Assembly: GCA_964482605.1 (NCBI GenBank)
Contig: CAYZYS010000050.1
Location: 1-15,196, forward strand
Direction of reading: 5' to 3'
From: Bacteroides_F sp964482605
Lineage (GTDB): Bacteria; Bacillota; Clostridia; Lachnospirales; Lachnospiraceae
Length of the DNA: 15,196 nucleotides
The translations under genes and the position numbers were made by a program. Shown one piece after another: positions 14,022 to 15,196 of the stretch. Position 1 is the first letter of the stretch. Every line of letters begins with the position of its first letter. The notes under the pieces were generated by a model that did not search any database, was not told the origin of the DNA, and saw only the letters and a program-made list of their open reading frames with translations.

Positions 14022-15104
14022 AATTACATAATAGATGAGAAAATTGGGCAGCCGGCGTACCTGCAGCTTTACAACCACCTTCGCAATGACATTGTTGCGG
14101 GGGTGTATGCGTGGGACAGCAGGCTGCCCTCAAAACGTACAATCGCTGCCGAAACGGGTGTCAGTGTGATTACGGTTGAACATGCGGTGGCATTGCTTTG
14201 TGAGGAGGGGTATACGGAATCAAGGGAGCGAAGCGGCGTTTTTGTCATATACAAGGCAAATGATTTTCAGGGGATTGCTGCGGATGCGGAGAAATCGGTT
14301 TTTGTGCCCACAGGGGTTAGCCAGCACAATATCGGTGATTTTCCATATGGGGTACTTGCCAAGACAATCAGGAGGGTGTTGCTTGATTATTCTGAAAGGA
14401 TACTCATTAAATCACCTAACCAGGGGCTGTCCGAGCTTCGGGCGGAGATTGCGGCATATCTTGGCAGAAGCCGTGGGATTGACGTGCTTCCGTCACAGAT
14501 TGTCATAGGTGCCGGGGCTGAATATCTCTATGGCTTAATCGTTCAGCTGCTTGGGCGCAATGTGAAATATGCGATGGAAAATCCATCCTATGACAAAATC
14601 CACAGGGTTTACCAGGCATTGGGGGTGGAGTGTGACGCCCTTGACATGGGGACGGATGGGATTCGTTCCTCGGAGCTCATGAGGACGGATGCCACAATAC
14701 TTCACGTCACCCCATTTAACAGCTTTCCATCCGGAATCACGGCAGGAATATCCAAGAAAATGGAATACCTTAAGTGGGCATGTGACAGAAATGGGTACAT
14801 CATTGAGGATAATTACGAATCCGAGCTCACGGTGTCGAAAAAACCTGAAGAACCGCTGTTTTCAATGACAACGGGCGGCAATGTGATTTATGTCAACACA
14901 TTTTCCAAGACCATAGCACCATCCATGCGTGTTGGGTATATGCTGCTTCCTGAAGCCCTTGTTTCAGCATTTTCGGAAAAGCTCGGCTTTTATTCCTGCA
15001 CTGTCCCCGTCTTTGAGCAATACGTACTGACGGAGCTTTTGCGTACGGGTGATTTTGAAAGGCACATCAACCGCATACGCAGAATGAGGAGGAAGCAGGT
15101 GTAG
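14019..15104 (+). pseudogene. MocR/GabR-type PLP-dependent regulator, C-terminally truncated
   Basis: This reads as a GntR-type winged-helix domain (about residues 1-72, including LPSKRTIAAETGVSVITVEHAV) joined to a class I aminotransferase-like domain (from about 95). The PLP-binding residues are present: EDNYESEL with Asp264, and TFSKTIAPSMR with the Schiff-base Lys297. Their spacing of 33 matches what I recall for GabR. Family members have about 440-500 residues, but this one ends at 361, just after HINRIRRMRR. That removes about 100 residues, the small C-terminal subdomain that normally carries an effector-binding Arg. None of the frames after the stop continues the family sequence. It may be a broken gene, or a shortened regulator that still binds DNA. 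It is divergent from arcC, so it could regulate that gene. Confidence 0.75.
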
Positions 15105-15196
15105 GTTGCTGTGGGGAATTCCGTTTGATAGTCAGATTGGTAAGGATAATGAAATTGTGACACCACTGGTGACACAAATCAGCTGGACAAATCATC
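15088..15196 (+). pseudogene. Fragment resembling a DUF1016/YhcG-type PDDEXK nuclease
   Basis: After the MocR stop a different frame (codons in phase with 15151) stays open from 15088 to the end of the window. From 15151 it encodes EIVTPLVTQISWTNH. This resembles the conserved ISW-(S/T)-(H/N)-(N/H) segment in the N-terminal domain of YhcG/DUF1016 proteins, which carry a PDDEXK nuclease fold. No ATG or ribosome site begins this frame, and a TGA lies directly upstream (15085-15087). The roughly 80-100 residues that normally precede this motif are missing. It therefore looks like a 5'-truncated remnant. The match is from memory over about 15 residues, so it is tentative. Confidence 0.5.

Noticed and set aside
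1..15196. CRISPR arrays, tRNA or rRNA genes, insertion sequences, attachment sites
   Set aside because: I scanned for repeated units with regular spacers, tRNA-like cloverleafs with a TTC arm, transposase motifs and flanking repeats, and found none.

Overview
The window looks like a chromosomal segment of an anaerobic Firmicute, most likely a member of the Lachnospiraceae (class Clostridia). This rests on recognition, not on a search. The signs are a zinc-ribbon type L28 protein, the order rpmB - yloU - fakA - yqeY - recG, the block rimO - pgsA - cinA - recA, strong GGAGG ribosome sites, frequent GTG starts, AGG as a common arginine codon, and a Gram-positive type LexA/DinR box in front of recA. 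Nearly everything reads on the plus strand; only the carbamate kinase gene is on the minus strand.

Layout. (1) 1-343: rpmB has its own extended -10 promoter and an intrinsic terminator. (2) 381-8044: one dense run of genes with gaps under about 80 bases or small overlaps. It holds an Asp23/Gls24 protein, the fatty-acid kinase-type protein FakA, a YqeY protein, the RecG helicase, an unrecognised 80-residue protein, UDP-galactopyranose mutase, the tRNA prenyltransferase MiaA and a Gx-family membrane protein. (3) 8045-8329: no convincing gene, but a good promoter and a leader hairpin for the next operon. (4) 8330-11467: rimO, pgsA and cinA, each overlapping the next by a few bases. (5) 11511-12785: recA with a sigma-A promoter, an SOS box just downstream of the start site, and a strong terminator that can serve both strands. 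(6) 12786-12894: further hairpins in the convergent gap. (7) 12895-13827 minus: a divergent carbamate kinase with its own promoter. (8) 13937-15104 plus: a divergently transcribed MocR/GabR-type regulator that stops about 100 residues early. It is followed by what looks like a 5'-truncated piece of a DUF1016/YhcG-type nuclease gene running off the end.

Functionally this is mostly housekeeping: translation and RNA modification (L28, MiaA, RimO), lipid metabolism (FakA, PgsA), DNA repair (RecG, RecA, CinA) and one cell-surface sugar enzyme (Glf). Several longest-frame starts are wrong; ribosome-site spacing supports later starts for fakA, recG, glf, miaA, the Gx gene, pgsA, recA and the MocR gene.

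I found no mobile element, CRISPR array, tRNA or rRNA, and no strong case for a wholly new system. The best leads are the SOS box with its tandem half-sites and mRNA hairpin at recA, the competing hairpins between recA and arcC, and the broken MocR/DUF1016 junction at the right edge.
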